A DNA stretch of 46,446 nucleotides from Candidatus Hungatella pullicola (GTDB taxonomy: Bacteria; Bacillota; Clostridia; Lachnospirales; Lachnospiraceae), in NCBI GenBank assembly GCA_019114305.1, contig DXFU01000047.1, positions 1 to 46,446 on the forward strand, written 5' to 3'. The position numbers and the translations under genes are program-made. The notes beneath the pieces were generated by a model. It made no database searches, was not told the DNA's origin, and was given only the letters and a program-made list of their open reading frames with translations. Positions 23,381 to 32,069 of this stretch are shown one piece after another. Position 1 is the first letter of the stretch, and the number at the start of each line of letters is the position of its first letter.

Positions 23381-25141
23381 ATGGAACAGAAAAAGAAAGG
23401 TTGTTTTGAAATACGGGGTAATTTTTATCTTAACGGGGAGCCGTTTCAGATTATCTCCGGCAGCATTCACTATTTCCGTGTCGTGCCGGAATATTGGCAG
23501 GACAGGCTGGAGAAGCTGAAAGCCATGGGCTGCAATACAGTGGAAACTTATATACCATGGAATATGCACGAGCCTGTAAAGGGAGAATTTCACTTTGAAG
23601 GGATGCTGGATATTAAAAAATTTGTTCTTCTGGCTCAGGAGCTGGGACTTTACGTGATTCTCCGTCCCTCGCCCTATATCTGCGCAGAGTGGGAATTCGG
23701 CGGACTTCCCGCCTGGCTTCTTAAGGAGGAAGGTATGAGGCTGAGGGCTTCCTATGAGCCATTTCTCAATCATGTGAGAGATTACTACCATGTGCTTTTG
23801 CCTATCATTGCTCCTCTTCAGATCAATTACGGCGGACCTGTGATTCTGATGCAGGTGGAAAATGAATACGGCTATTATGGAGAAGACAGGCCTTATATGG
23901 AGCAGATGGAAGGTCTGATGCGGGATGGAGGAGTTGTGGTACCGCTGGTTACTTCAGACGGTCCCATGGATGAGTCCCTGTCCTGCGGAAGCCTTCCCGG
24001 CGTTCTGCCTACGGGAAATTTTGGTTCCAAGACAGAAGAGCGGTTTCAGGTTTTGAAAAAATACACCAACGGCGGGCCGTTGATGTGCACAGAGTTCTGG
24101 GTAGGCTGGTTTGATCACTGGGGCAATGGCGGCCATATGACCGGCAATCTGGAAGAAAGCGTAAAGGATTTAGATAAAATGCTGGAGCTGGGCCATGTGA
24201 ACATCTATATGTTTGAGGGAGGAACTAACTTTGGATTTATGAACGGGTCTAATTATTACGATGAGCTGACTCCTGACGTAACCTCCTACGATTATGACGC
24301 TGTGCTGACAGAGGATGGACAGCTGACAGAGAAGTATCGAAGATATAAAGAGGTTATCGGAAAGTACAGAGAGATTCCAAAGGTAGAATTTACGACCAGC
24401 ATAAAGCGAAAGGCATACGGTACCTTAAAGGCTGTGGGAAAGACAGGACTGTTCCAGTCTCTGGATCTTATCTCAAAGCCGGTTAAAAAGAATTTTCCAA
24501 CCCCTATGGAGAAATTAGGCCAGAATTATGGCTATATTCTTTACCGTTCTCCTCTGGTGAGAGAGCAGAGCGTGGAGAAGCTGCGCCTTTGGGAAACTGC
24601 GGACAGGGCTAATATTTTTGTGGATGAAAAGCCTCTGGCTGTTTTATATGACAGAGAACTGCTGGAAGAAATTGAGCCTAAGACAGAGTTAAAACCGGGA
24701 GCGAATCTGGATATTCTGGTGGAGAATATGGGACGTGTGAATTTCGGCCCGAGAATGGAGAGGCAGCACAAGGGAATTGCCGGCTGTGTCCAGATCAACA
24801 GCCACATGCACTATGACTGGGAACATTACTGTCTGCCTCTTGATAATCTGGATCACCTCGATTTTGCCAGAGGATGGGAAGAAGGTCTGCCGGCCTTTTA
24901 CCGCTTTGAGTTTGACGTGGATGAGCCGGGAGATACATTCCTGGATTTTGAAGGCTGGGGAAAGGGATGCGCATTTTTAAATGGATTTAATCTGGGAAGA
25001 TATTGGGAAATTGGCCCTCAGAAGCGTCTTTATATTCCCGCCCCATTGCTGAAAAAAGGAAAAAATGAGATCATATTGTTTGAGACAGACGGAAAAGCGC
25101 CGGAGACGATCCGACTGACAGATGAGCCGGATATTGGGTAA
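23381..25141 (+). CDS. GH35 beta-galactosidase
   Basis: This 586-residue glycoside hydrolase family 35 enzyme removes terminal beta-galactosyl units. The family pattern is clear: FQIISGSIHYFRVVPEYWQD, NTVETYIPWNMHEP, ILRPSPYICAEWEFGGLPAWL, the acid/base E162 in QVENEYGYYG and the nucleophile E238 in CTEFWVGWFDHWG, then MFEGGTNFGFMNG. The C-terminal part (about 350-586) contains the jelly-roll beta domains with FLNGFNLGRYWEIGPQ. No signal peptide is present, so it is cytoplasmic and would act on imported oligosaccharides. AAAGGAG lies nine bases before the ATG at 23381; the ATG at 23336 has no ribosome binding site. No transporter gene adjoins it. Confidence 0.95.
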   Translation: MEQKKKGCFEIRGNFYLNGEPFQIISGSIHYFRVVPEYWQDRLEKLKAMGCNTVETYIPWNMHEPVKGEFHFEGMLDIKKFVLLAQELGLYVILRPSPYICAEWEFGGLPAWLLKEEGMRLRASYEPFLNHVRDYYHVLLPIIAPLQINYGGPVILMQVENEYGYYGEDRPYMEQMEGLMRDGGVVVPLVTSDGPMDESLSCGSLPGVLPTGNFGSKTEERFQVLKKYTNGGPLMCTEFWVGWFDHWGNGGHMTGNLEESVKDLDKMLELGHVNIYMFEGGTNFGFMNGSNYYDELTPDVTSYDYDAVLTEDGQLTEKYRRYKEVIGKYREIPKVEFTTSIKRKAYGTLKAVGKTGLFQSLDLISKPVKKNFPTPMEKLGQNYGYILYRSPLVREQSVEKLRLWETADRANIFVDEKPLAVLYDRELLEEIEPKTELKPGANLDILVENMGRVNFGPRMERQHKGIAGCVQINSHMHYDWEHYCLPLDNLDHLDFARGWEEGLPAFYRFEFDVDEPGDTFLDFEGWGKGCAFLNGFNLGRYWEIGPQKRLYIPAPLLKKGKNEIILFETDGKAPETIRLTDEPDIG

Positions 25142-25204
25142 AATTTAGGAAAGGTCCACTTTGAAAATCTATAAAATATTATGTTAGCAGGAGGAAGATA
25201 CAAG

Positions 25205-25915
25205 ATGTCAACACCACACAATCAGGCAGAAAAAGGACAGATTGCGAAAACCGTATTAATGCCGGGAGATCCCATGAGAGCAAAATTCATTGCTGAGAAT
25301 TTTCTTACAGACGCAGTGCTGGTTAATGAGGTGAGAGGAGCGCTGGCTTATACCGGTTTCTATAAGGGAACGGAGGTGACAGTTATGGCCAGCGGAATGG
25401 GAATGCCTTCCATGGGAATTTATTCTTATGAACTGTTTTCTGTATATGACGTAGAGAACATTATTCGCATTGGAACATCCGGTTCTTACGTGGAAAACTT
25501 AAAGCTTTATGATGTGGTTCTGGCAGACAGCGTCTGGAGCGATTCCAGTTTCGCAAAAGTTCAGAATGGATGTACGGATCAAGTGCTTTATCCCAGCAAA
25601 GAACTGAATCAGAAGATTCTGGGCTGCGCGGCAGAAATAGGCATTCCTCTTATTCCCACAAGAGTTCATTCCACCGATGTGTTCTATTCTGAAAGCAATG
25701 TTGACGATTATCGGGCCATTCATCAGAAACATCAGTGTACCTGCGTGGATATGGAAAGTTTTGCCCTGTTCCACAATGCCAGAGTTCTGGGAAAGAACGC
25801 GGCTTGTCTTCTGACTATATCCGACTCTTTCCCTACCGGGGAGAAAACCACCCCAAAGGAACGCCAGGAGGCCTTTACCAGTATGATGAAAATTGCTTTG
25901 GAGGCTTGTTTGTAG
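25205..25915 (+). CDS. deoD: Purine-nucleoside phosphorylase, DeoD type
   Basis: This 236-residue hexameric-type phosphorylase splits purine (deoxy)nucleosides to base and (deoxy)ribose-1-phosphate. Visible motifs are the N-terminal STPHNQAEKGQIAKTVLMPGDP with the phosphate-binding GDPxRA loop, GSYVENLKLYDVVLAD, VDMESFALF with the ribose-binding Met-Glu, and SDSFPTGEKTT with the catalytic Asp. The length is normal for DeoD. AGGAGG lies 10 bases before the ATG at 25205, preferred over an in-frame ATG at 25181. It sits between sugar-related genes rather than with deoB/deoC, and about 1.5 kb upstream of purCFB, linking salvage and synthesis by position only. Confidence 0.95.
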   Translation: MSTPHNQAEKGQIAKTVLMPGDPMRAKFIAENFLTDAVLVNEVRGALAYTGFYKGTEVTVMASGMGMPSMGIYSYELFSVYDVENIIRIGTSGSYVENLKLYDVVLADSVWSDSSFAKVQNGCTDQVLYPSKELNQKILGCAAEIGIPLIPTRVHSTDVFYSESNVDDYRAIHQKHQCTCVDMESFALFHNARVLGKNAACLLTISDSFPTGEKTTPKERQEAFTSMMKIALEACL

Positions 25916-25933
25916 AGAAAGAAGGGGCTTTAG

Positions 25934-26914
25934 ATGACAGAATACCGTTGGGCGGTTTTAGGCTGCGGAGCCATTGCCAATCAAATGGCTCGGGCTATGG
26001 AGAAAAAGGGGAGGCGTCTCTGGGCAGTTGCCAGCCGCACTCCCCAAAAGGCGGAAGCATTTGGAAAAACATATGGGATTCCTAAAGTTTATGAGACAAT
26101 TGATGAGCTGCTTATGGACAAAGAGATCGATATTGTCTACATTGCCACCCCTCACAATACTCATATTCAATATCTGAGGCAGGCCATAAAGGCAGGAAAA
26201 CATGTTCTCTGTGAAAAATCCATAACACTGAATTTGGAAGAGCTGAAAGAGGCAGTTTCACTGGCCAAGGAAAACCATGTGGTGCTGGCAGAGGCCATGA
26301 CGATTTATCACATGCCTCTTTACCGGAAGCTTAGAAGCATTGCTGATTCCGGACAGCTGGGGAAGCTGAAGCTGATACAGATGAATTTCGGAAGCTATAA
26401 GGAGTATGACGAGAACAACCGTTTTTTCAGTCCTAAGCTGGCCGGAGGGGCCATGCTGGACATCGGCGTTTATGCTCTTTCCTTTGTGCGGTGGTTCCTT
26501 TCATCCAAACCGGATGATATCCTTTCTCAGGTGAATTTTGCCCCAACAGGGGTAGATGAGCAGTCAGGGATTCTTCTGAAGAATCAGGAGGGAGAGATGG
26601 CCTGCGTTACCCTTTCTCTTCGGGCCAAACAGCCTAAGCGCGGCACTATTGTGTATGAAAAGGGATACATAGAGGTATACGAATATCCCAGGGCGGATAA
26701 GGCAGTGATCACTTATACGGAAGGCAGCAGAGAAGAAATCGTAGAGGCGGGAGAGGAAGCGGATGCTATGGAGTATGAGATTGACCATATGGAAGCTGCT
26801 GTAGGCGGGGAGCCGGGACTTATGTATCTGGAGCATACAGAAGACGTTATGGACATTATGACTGCCATAAGAAATCAATGGGGATTTCGATATCCTGAAG
26901 AGAGGAAAGAGTAA
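25934..26914 (+). CDS. Gfo/Idh/MocA family NAD(P)-dependent oxidoreductase
   Basis: This 326-residue protein has an N-terminal Rossmann fold (WAVLGCGAIANQMARAM, residues 5-21), the family motif GKHVLCEKSITLNLEE with the conserved Glu-Lys at about 92-98, and a C-terminal alpha/beta domain with GGAMLDIGVYALSFVRWF, matching the GG-x-L-x-D-x-G-x-Y/H substrate-site motif. Members oxidise or reduce hydroxyl groups of sugars, inositols or dihydrodiols. The substrate is not evident; adjacency to the GH35 beta-galactosidase and deoD suggests a sugar. The start follows AAGGGG. It lies 18 bases past deoD and is probably in the same operon. Confidence 0.88.
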   Translation: MTEYRWAVLGCGAIANQMARAMEKKGRRLWAVASRTPQKAEAFGKTYGIPKVYETIDELLMDKEIDIVYIATPHNTHIQYLRQAIKAGKHVLCEKSITLNLEELKEAVSLAKENHVVLAEAMTIYHMPLYRKLRSIADSGQLGKLKLIQMNFGSYKEYDENNRFFSPKLAGGAMLDIGVYALSFVRWFLSSKPDDILSQVNFAPTGVDEQSGILLKNQEGEMACVTLSLRAKQPKRGTIVYEKGYIEVYEYPRADKAVITYTEGSREEIVEAGEEADAMEYEIDHMEAAVGGEPGLMYLEHTEDVMDIMTAIRNQWGFRYPEERKE

Positions 26915-26954
26915 GACCGGGAAAGAAAGGTCTTTTGGTCAAAGGGGGAAGGGT

Positions 26955-27287
26955 GTGGAGCAGAGGATAAAAAGGGCAAAACAGTATAATAGGAAGAAAA
27001 AGCCCTGGAGAAAGATTTCTTTTGTTTCCGGGACCTGCAGGATGGTGAGAAAGATTCTGGTTCTGTGCATTATGGGAGAACTGGCCGTTATTGCAGCTAT
27101 GGATGGGAATTTTTGCTTCCGTTCTGAAAATGGGAACTGGAATCCTCCTTCTCTTCCTTTGCCCTCCCAGCAATCAGAAGTCATAGAGGATACACTGGAA
27201 GAGGGAATCTCTCTGGACTGGAAAAACGGAGTCCTCCATTTTTGGAGAAGGGAGCGGGCTCCTGCAGAGACGGCAAAGGAAGAATAG
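26955..27287 (+). CDS. Small single-pass membrane protein, unknown
   Basis: I do not recognise this 110-residue protein. The start is GTG at 26955, just after GGGGGAAGG. A strongly basic N-terminus (KRAKQYNRKKKPWRK) is followed by one hydrophobic segment (KILVLCIMGELAVIAAM, about 32-48) and a proline/acid-rich C-terminus with DWKNGVLHFWRRE. The positive-inside rule would put the N-terminus in the cytoplasm and the C-terminus outside. It lies 40 bases past the oxidoreductase gene and ends before the purC promoter. Coding is supported by the open frame and position but not by homology I can see, and a non-coding explanation remains possible. Confidence 0.5.
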   Translation: MEQRIKRAKQYNRKKKPWRKISFVSGTCRMVRKILVLCIMGELAVIAAMDGNFCFRSENGNWNPPSLPLPSQQSEVIEDTLEEGISLDWKNGVLHFWRRERAPAETAKEE

Positions 27288-27333
27288 GTCTCATATGGTT
27301 AAACGTTATTAGTATTTATAATATATAAATATC

Positions 27334-27362
27334 TTGCAAAGTATAGCACACTGTATTATAAT
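27334..27362 (+). promoter_or_regulatory. Sigma-A promoter of purCFB
   Basis: TTGCAA (27334-27339), 17 bases, and perfect TATAAT (27357-27362), with an AT-rich stretch upstream that could be an UP element. The leader to purC is only about 60 bases and I see no purine or PRPP riboswitch in it. Confidence 0.8.
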
Positions 27363-27431
27363 TTCTACTGAAACACCAATGTTTTATTCAAAAAACTTAT
27401 AAATTAATTAAGAAAAGGACAGGTGGATACC

Positions 27432-28139
27432 ATGGAGAAAAAAGAATTGCTGTACGAGGGAAAAGCTAAGAAGGTTTATACAACAGAGGATCCTGATGTA
27501 TTAATTGTGGATTACAAGGATGATGCCACAGCTTTCAACGGCTTAAAGAAGGGTACAATCGTAGGCAAGGGCGCCATCAATAACCGCATGACAAACCATG
27601 TTTTCAAGAAACTGGAAGCGGCTGGAGTTCCTACCCATCTGGTTGAGGAATTAAGTGACAGAGAAACCGCAGTGAAGAAGGTTGAGATCGTCCCACTGGA
27701 GGTTATTATCAGAAACTTCTCCGCAGGAAGCTTTGCAAAGAAGATGGGAATGGAAGAGGGCGTTAAATTTGCCTGTCCGACACTGGAATTCAGTTATAAA
27801 AATGATGATCTGGGCGATCCTTTTATCAACAGCTACTATGCGCTGGCTTTAGGACTGGCGACTCAGGAAGAGATTGACACCATCACAAAATATGCTTTCA
27901 AAGTTAATGAGGTTCTGAGAGAATATTTCGACAGCCTGGGCATCGAGCTGATTGACTTTAAGATTGAATTTGGCCGTTATCACGGACAGATTATTCTGGC
28001 AGACGAGATTTCACCGGATACCTGCAGATTGTGGGATAAGGAAACTCATGAGAAACTGGATAAGGATCGTTTCCGCCGTGATCTGGGCAATGTGGAAGAT
28101 GCTTACGAGGAAGTATTCCGTCGTCTTGGAATTCACTAA
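27432..28139 (+). CDS. purC: Phosphoribosylaminoimidazole-succinocarboxamide synthase
   Basis: This 235-residue SAICAR synthetase joins aspartate to CAIR with ATP in purine synthesis. Family motifs are [17 protein letters not shown] at the N-terminus, [41 protein letters not shown] and [21 protein letters not shown], which is the SAICAR synthetase signature region with Mg2+ and ATP contacts. The length equals the bacterial norm. The ATG at 27432 follows AGGTGG by five bases and AAAAGGA further upstream; a GTG three codons earlier is less well placed. It is the first gene of purC-purF-purB with its own strong promoter. Confidence 0.97.
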   Translation: MEKKELLYEGKAKKVYTTEDPDVLIVDYKDDATAFNGLKKGTIVGKGAINNRMTNHVFKKLEAAGVPTHLVEELSDRETAVKKVEIVPLEVIIRNFSAGSFAKKMGMEEGVKFACPTLEFSYKNDDLGDPFINSYYALALGLATQEEIDTITKYAFKVNEVLREYFDSLGIELIDFKIEFGRYHGQIILADEISPDTCRLWDKETHEKLDKDRFRRDLGNVEDAYEEVFRRLGIH

Positions 28140-28172
28140 TCGTTTGCCTTATTACAGGAAGGATAGGACAGA

Positions 28173-29615
28173 ATGAACTTTGACTTAAATTTCCATGCTG
28201 AAGATGAGCTGCACGAGGAGTGCGGCGTCTTCGGCATGTATGATTTCGATGGGAAGGATGTAGCACCGGCCATTTATTACGGACTGTTTGCACTGCAGCA
28301 CAGGGGACAGGAAAGCTGCGGCATCGCAGTCAGCGATACAGAGGGACCTAAGGGGAAGGTAAGCGCGTATAAGGGGATGGGACTTTGCAATGAAGTGTTT
28401 ACTCCTAAGATCCTGGAGGAGCTTCACGGAAACATCGGAGTGGGTCATGTTCGATACTCAACAGCAGGCAGCAGCACAAGGGAGAATGCCCAGCCGCTGG
28501 TGCTTAATTACGTAAAAGGAACCCTGGCGCTGGCTCATAACGGCAACCTGGTGAATGCGCCGGCGCTTCGAAGGGAACTGGAATACAGCGGGGCCATCTT
28601 TCAGACCACTATAGATTCTGAAGTGATTGCCTATCACATCGCAAGGGAGCGGGTAAAGACATCAACGGTGGAGGAAGCAGTAGCCAATGCCATGAAGAAG
28701 ATTGTCGGAGCCTACTGCCTTGTTATTATGAGTCCAAGAAAGATGATTGGCGCCAGAGATCCATTTGGGTTTAAGCCTTTATGCATCGGAAAGCGGGACA
28801 ATGCCTATATTCTGGCATCAGAAACCTGTGCCCTTGAGACCATAGGAGCGGAGTTTGTTCGGGATGTGGAGCCGGGAGAGATTGTAACCATTACAAAAGA
28901 TGGAATAGTTTCAGACAGAAGTATGTGCTTCGCCGACCGGTCAAAGGAAGCCAGATGTGTCTTTGAGTATATTTACTTTGCCAGACCTGACAGCGTTTTT
29001 GACGGAGTCAGCGTGTATCATTCCAGACTGACAGCAGGAAGAAGCCTGGCTAAGGATTCGCCGGTGGAGGCGGATCTTGTAGTGGGAGTTCCGGAGTCAG
29101 GAAACGCCGCCGCTCTTGGATATGCCATGGAATCTGGAATTCCTTACGGAACTGCTTTTGTGAAGAATACCTATGTAGGAAGAACTTTTATCAAGCCGAA
29201 GCAAAGCAGCCGGGAATCAGCGGTAAAAATCAAGCTGAACGTGTTGAAAGAGGCTGTAGCGGGAAAACGGGTGATTATGATTGACGATTCCATTGTAAGA
29301 GGAACCACCAGCGCTCTGATTGTTAATATGCTGCGGGAGGCGGGGGCCAAAGAGGTTCACGTGCGCATCAGCGCCCCTCCCTTCCTTCATCCTTGTTATT
29401 TCGGAACAGATGTGCCTGCAGAGGATCAGCTGATCGCCCACAACCGGACAGTGGAGGAGATCTGCCAGTTAATCGGCGCTGATTCTCTTGCATTCCTTAA
29501 ACTGGAACGTCTTCACGAAATGGCTGAAGGGCTGCCTATTTGTACGGCCTGCTTTAACGGCAGATATCCCATTGAGCCGCCGAAAGAGGACATAAGGGGT
29601 GACTATGTCCGTTGA
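28173..29615 (+). CDS. purF: Amidophosphoribosyltransferase
   Basis: This 480-residue enzyme catalyses the first committed step of purine synthesis, making phosphoribosylamine from PRPP and glutamine. The N-terminal propeptide of 16 residues ends before C17 (ECGVFGMYDF), the catalytic nucleophile exposed by processing. The glutamine amidotransferase domain includes FALQHRGQESCGIAV and GHVRYSTAG. The PRPP motif VIMIDDSIVRGTTS marks the phosphoribosyltransferase domain. The Bacillus-type PurF carries a [4Fe-4S] cluster; cysteines are present late in the protein (ICTACFNGRYP), consistent with this. It starts 33 bases after purC, with AGGAAGGA upstream, in one operon. Confidence 0.97.
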   Translation: MNFDLNFHAEDELHEECGVFGMYDFDGKDVAPAIYYGLFALQHRGQESCGIAVSDTEGPKGKVSAYKGMGLCNEVFTPKILEELHGNIGVGHVRYSTAGSSTRENAQPLVLNYVKGTLALAHNGNLVNAPALRRELEYSGAIFQTTIDSEVIAYHIARERVKTSTVEEAVANAMKKIVGAYCLVIMSPRKMIGARDPFGFKPLCIGKRDNAYILASETCALETIGAEFVRDVEPGEIVTITKDGIVSDRSMCFADRSKEARCVFEYIYFARPDSVFDGVSVYHSRLTAGRSLAKDSPVEADLVVGVPESGNAAALGYAMESGIPYGTAFVKNTYVGRTFIKPKQSSRESAVKIKLNVLKEAVAGKRVIMIDDSIVRGTTSALIVNMLREAGAKEVHVRISAPPFLHPCYFGTDVPAEDQLIAHNRTVEEICQLIGADSLAFLKLERLHEMAEGLPICTACFNGRYPIEPPKEDIRGDYVR

Positions 29616-29662
29616 TTATGTTATGATGAAGAAAATCAGTTAAAGAATGGAGGATTCATTCA

Positions 29663-31093
29663 ATGAATGACAGATACCAGAGCCCTCTTTCTGAGCGTTA
29701 TGCCAGCAAAGAGATGCAGTATATTTTTTCACCTGACAAGAAATTCAAAACATGGAGAAAGCTTTGGATTGCCCTTGCTGAGGCAGAGAGAGAACTGGGA
29801 CTTCCTATTACGGAGGAGCAGATCGAGGAGCTTAAGGCTCATCAGGACGACATCAACTACGATGTGGCCAAGCAGAGAGAAAAAGAAGTACGCCATGATG
29901 TTATGTCCCATGTGTACGCCTATGGGGTTCAGTGTCCTAAGGCAAAGGGGATTATCCATCTGGGAGCTACCTCCTGTTATGTAGGCGATAATACAGATAT
30001 TATTGTTATGACAGAGGCTATGCAGCTGGTGAGGAAAAAACTGGTGAATGTGATTGCCGAGCTGGCTAAATTTGCGGACAAATGGAAAGATCAGCCTACC
30101 TTGGCGTTTACACATTTTCAGCCTGCCCAGCCTACCACTGTGGGAAAGAGAGCAACCTTGTGGATTCATGATCTGACCATGGACCTGGCTGATCTGGACT
30201 ATCTTCTGGGATCGATGAAGCTTCTTGGATCTAAGGGAACGACCGGGACACAGGCCAGCTTTCTGGAGCTGTTTGACGGCGATATGGAAAAGGTGCGCAA
30301 GGTGGATTCTATGATTGCTGAGAAAATGGGATTTTCCGGCTGCTATCCGGTATCTGGACAGACTTATTCCAGAAAAGTAGACAGCCGTGTAATAAGCGTC
30401 CTTGCCGGTATTGCCCAGAGCGCTCACAAGTTCTCCAACGATATCCGTCTTCTTCAGCATTTAAAGGAGATTGAGGAGCCGTTTGAGAAGAACCAGATTG
30501 GTTCTTCCGCTATGGCCTATAAGAGAAATCCTATGAGAAGTGAGAGAATGGCTTCTCTTTCCAACTATGTAATGTCTGATGTCATGAATCCCATGTTAGT
30601 AGCTTCCACCCAGTGGTTTGAGAGAACTCTGGATGACTCTGCCAACAAACGGTTAAGTGTTCCGGAAGGCTTTTTAGCTGTTGACGGTATTCTGGATCTG
30701 TATCTTAATGTAGTAGACGGACTGGTAGTATATCCTAAGGTAATTGAAAAGCACATGATGGCAGAGCTTCCTTTTATGGCTACGGAAAATATTATGATGG
30801 ATGCGGTAAAAGCAGGAGGAGACCGTCAGGAGCTTCATGAGAGAATCCGAGAGCTGTCCATGGAGGCAGGAAGAAACGTGAAAGAGAAAGGTCTGGATAA
30901 CAATTTGTTGGAGCTGATTGCCGCAGACCCGGCTTTCAACCTTTCACTGGATGACTTGAAGCGGAACATGGATCCGAAAAAGTATGTGGGCTGCGCACCT
31001 GCCCAGGTAGAGATTTATCTTGACGAGGTGATTCGTCCTCTTCTGGAAGAGAATAAAGAGCTTCTTGGAATGACAGCCGAGATTACTGTATAA
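29663..31093 (+). CDS. purB: Adenylosuccinate lyase
   Basis: This 476-residue enzyme cleaves SAICAR to AICAR and adenylosuccinate to AMP, so it works after both PurC and PurA. The fumarase/aspartase superfamily signature is GSSAMAYKRNPM (280-291), with the catalytic serine in the flexible loop. TFTHFQPAQPTT-like sequence (LAFTHFQPAQPTTVGKR) contains the conserved histidine of the second signature. The N-terminus SPLSERYASKEMQYIFSP matches clostridial PurB. GGAGG lies ten bases before the ATG. It is the last gene of purCFB and is followed after about 120 bases by a terminator. Confidence 0.97.
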   Translation: MNDRYQSPLSERYASKEMQYIFSPDKKFKTWRKLWIALAEAERELGLPITEEQIEELKAHQDDINYDVAKQREKEVRHDVMSHVYAYGVQCPKAKGIIHLGATSCYVGDNTDIIVMTEAMQLVRKKLVNVIAELAKFADKWKDQPTLAFTHFQPAQPTTVGKRATLWIHDLTMDLADLDYLLGSMKLLGSKGTTGTQASFLELFDGDMEKVRKVDSMIAEKMGFSGCYPVSGQTYSRKVDSRVISVLAGIAQSAHKFSNDIRLLQHLKEIEEPFEKNQIGSSAMAYKRNPMRSERMASLSNYVMSDVMNPMLVASTQWFERTLDDSANKRLSVPEGFLAVDGILDLYLNVVDGLVVYPKVIEKHMMAELPFMATENIMMDAVKAGGDRQELHERIRELSMEAGRNVKEKGLDNNLLELIAADPAFNLSLDDLKRNMDPKKYVGCAPAQVEIYLDEVIRPLLEENKELLGMTAEITV

Positions 31094-31123
31094 GTTGATT
31101 CAGAAAATTTCTCCTAAAACGCT

Positions 31124-31136
31124 CCAGGAGTCCTGG
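31124..31136. repeat. Short palindrome downstream of purB
   Basis: CCAGGA-G-TCCTGG is a perfect 13-base palindrome in the purB to pspA gap. No function can be assigned; the rest of 31094-31216 shows nothing else recognisable. Confidence 0.35.
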
Positions 31137-31216
31137 TAAAAATGAGGTCATTGGAAACAGGATCTTCCGGATTGACAGGAGAATGTATAATAATGAATAT
31201 AAAATGATTTAGAAAA

Positions 31217-31247
31217 AACGGCAGAGCTGAGGCAATGCCGTTTTTTT
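31217..31247 (+). terminator. Terminator of the purCFB operon
   Basis: AACGGCA (31217-31223) pairs with TGCCGTT (31236-31242), preceded by A residues and followed by a run of seven T (31241-31247). Confidence 0.85.
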
Positions 31248-31271
31248 GCGCAGACATATGTAATAGTTGGC

Positions 31272-31290
31272 GCGTCATTTTGCGTCATTT
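31272..31290 (+). promoter_or_regulatory. Tandem GCGTCATTT repeat upstream of pspA
   Basis: GCGTCATTT occurs at 31272-31280 and 31282-31290, ten bases apart, 54 bases upstream of the pspA -10 box. The geometry fits a response-regulator or activator direct-repeat site. Confidence 0.4.
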
Positions 31291-31343
31291 GTGAACAATT
31301 CTTTAAATTTCCGGCATTTTTGTCGTATTTTGTCCTGCGATCT

Positions 31344-31351
31344 GATATAAT
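31344..31351 (+). promoter_or_regulatory. Extended -10 promoter of the pspA cassette
   Basis: TGA followed by perfect TATAAT (31346-31351) with no good -35 at 17 bases (TTGTCG lies at 20). This would suit an activator-dependent promoter. I found no TGAAAC/CGTC-type ECF promoter at normal spacing. Confidence 0.5.
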
Positions 31352-31385
31352 AAAATATCATATTTTTTATCAAGGAGGACGTTCC

Positions 31386-32066
31386 ATGGCTAATATTTTA
31401 AAGAGATTCAGTGATATTATGGCAGCCAATATAAATGCTCTTTTGGACAAGGCAGAGGATCCGGAAAAGATGGTGGATCAGTACATACGGGAGATTGAGG
31501 AAGATATGGGCCGGGTAAAGGCGGAGACCGCCGCTGTTATGGCCGCAGAGAAAAAAGCCAGAAGAGATCTGGAGGAGAACGCTCAGGAGATGGAGAAACT
31601 TTCCAGATATGCCCAAAAAGCTTTGTTGGCGGGCAATGAAAATGATGCCCGGGTCTTTCTTGAGAAGAAAAACACTCTGGCAGCCAATCAGACTTCTCTT
31701 CAGCAGATTTATGAGACAGCAAGCGCTAATGCCAGACATATGAAGGAGATGCATGATAAGCTTCAGTCTGATATGTCCCAGCTTCAGCAGCGGAAGGCAG
31801 CAATAAAATCCAAAATGGCCATGGCCAAAACTCAGGATCGGATTAATCGGATGGGAGGCAGCGTAACAGGAGCTGGAGAGGCTTTGTCAGCTTTTGACCG
31901 GATGGAAGAGAAAGCAAACCGTATGCTTGACGAGGCAGAGGCCTGGTCAGAGTTAAACAAGAAGGAAGATACAACCGAAGATCTGATGCGCAAGTACGAT
32001 CAGGATCCGGGCAGCCAGGCAGTGGAAGATGAACTGGCCGCTTTGAAGAAGCAGATGGGACTGTAA
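31386..32066 (+). CDS. pspA: PspA/IM30 family envelope-stress protein
   Basis: This 226-residue protein is almost wholly helical and begins ANILKRFSDIMAANINALLDKAEDPEKMV, the PspA/Vipp1 family N-terminus including its amphipathic helix. Long coiled-coil segments (VMAAEKKARRDLEENAQEMEKL, KLQSDMSQLQQRKAAIKSKM) follow. PspA-type proteins form ESCRT-III-like assemblies on stressed membranes and preserve the proton gradient. AAGGAGG precedes the ATG at 31386; the upstream in-frame ATG at 31320 lies inside the promoter region. It is the first gene of a pspA-zinc-ribbon-SPFH cassette like B. subtilis pspA-ydjG-ydjH-ydjI, where SigW controls it. Only three bases separate it from the next gene. Confidence 0.92.
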   Translation: MANILKRFSDIMAANINALLDKAEDPEKMVDQYIREIEEDMGRVKAETAAVMAAEKKARRDLEENAQEMEKLSRYAQKALLAGNENDARVFLEKKNTLAANQTSLQQIYETASANARHMKEMHDKLQSDMSQLQQRKAAIKSKMAMAKTQDRINRMGGSVTGAGEALSAFDRMEEKANRMLDEAEAWSELNKKEDTTEDLMRKYDQDPGSQAVEDELAALKKQMGL

Positions 32067-32069
32067 CCT

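Noticed and set aside
27288-27431. Purine or PRPP riboswitch before purC
   Set aside because: The leader from the predicted start is about 60 bases, too short, and no aptamer core was seen.
29729-30460. 243-codon minus-strand ORF inside purB
   Set aside because: It lies wholly antisense to a certain gene, lacks a ribosome binding site and has a shadow-like composition.
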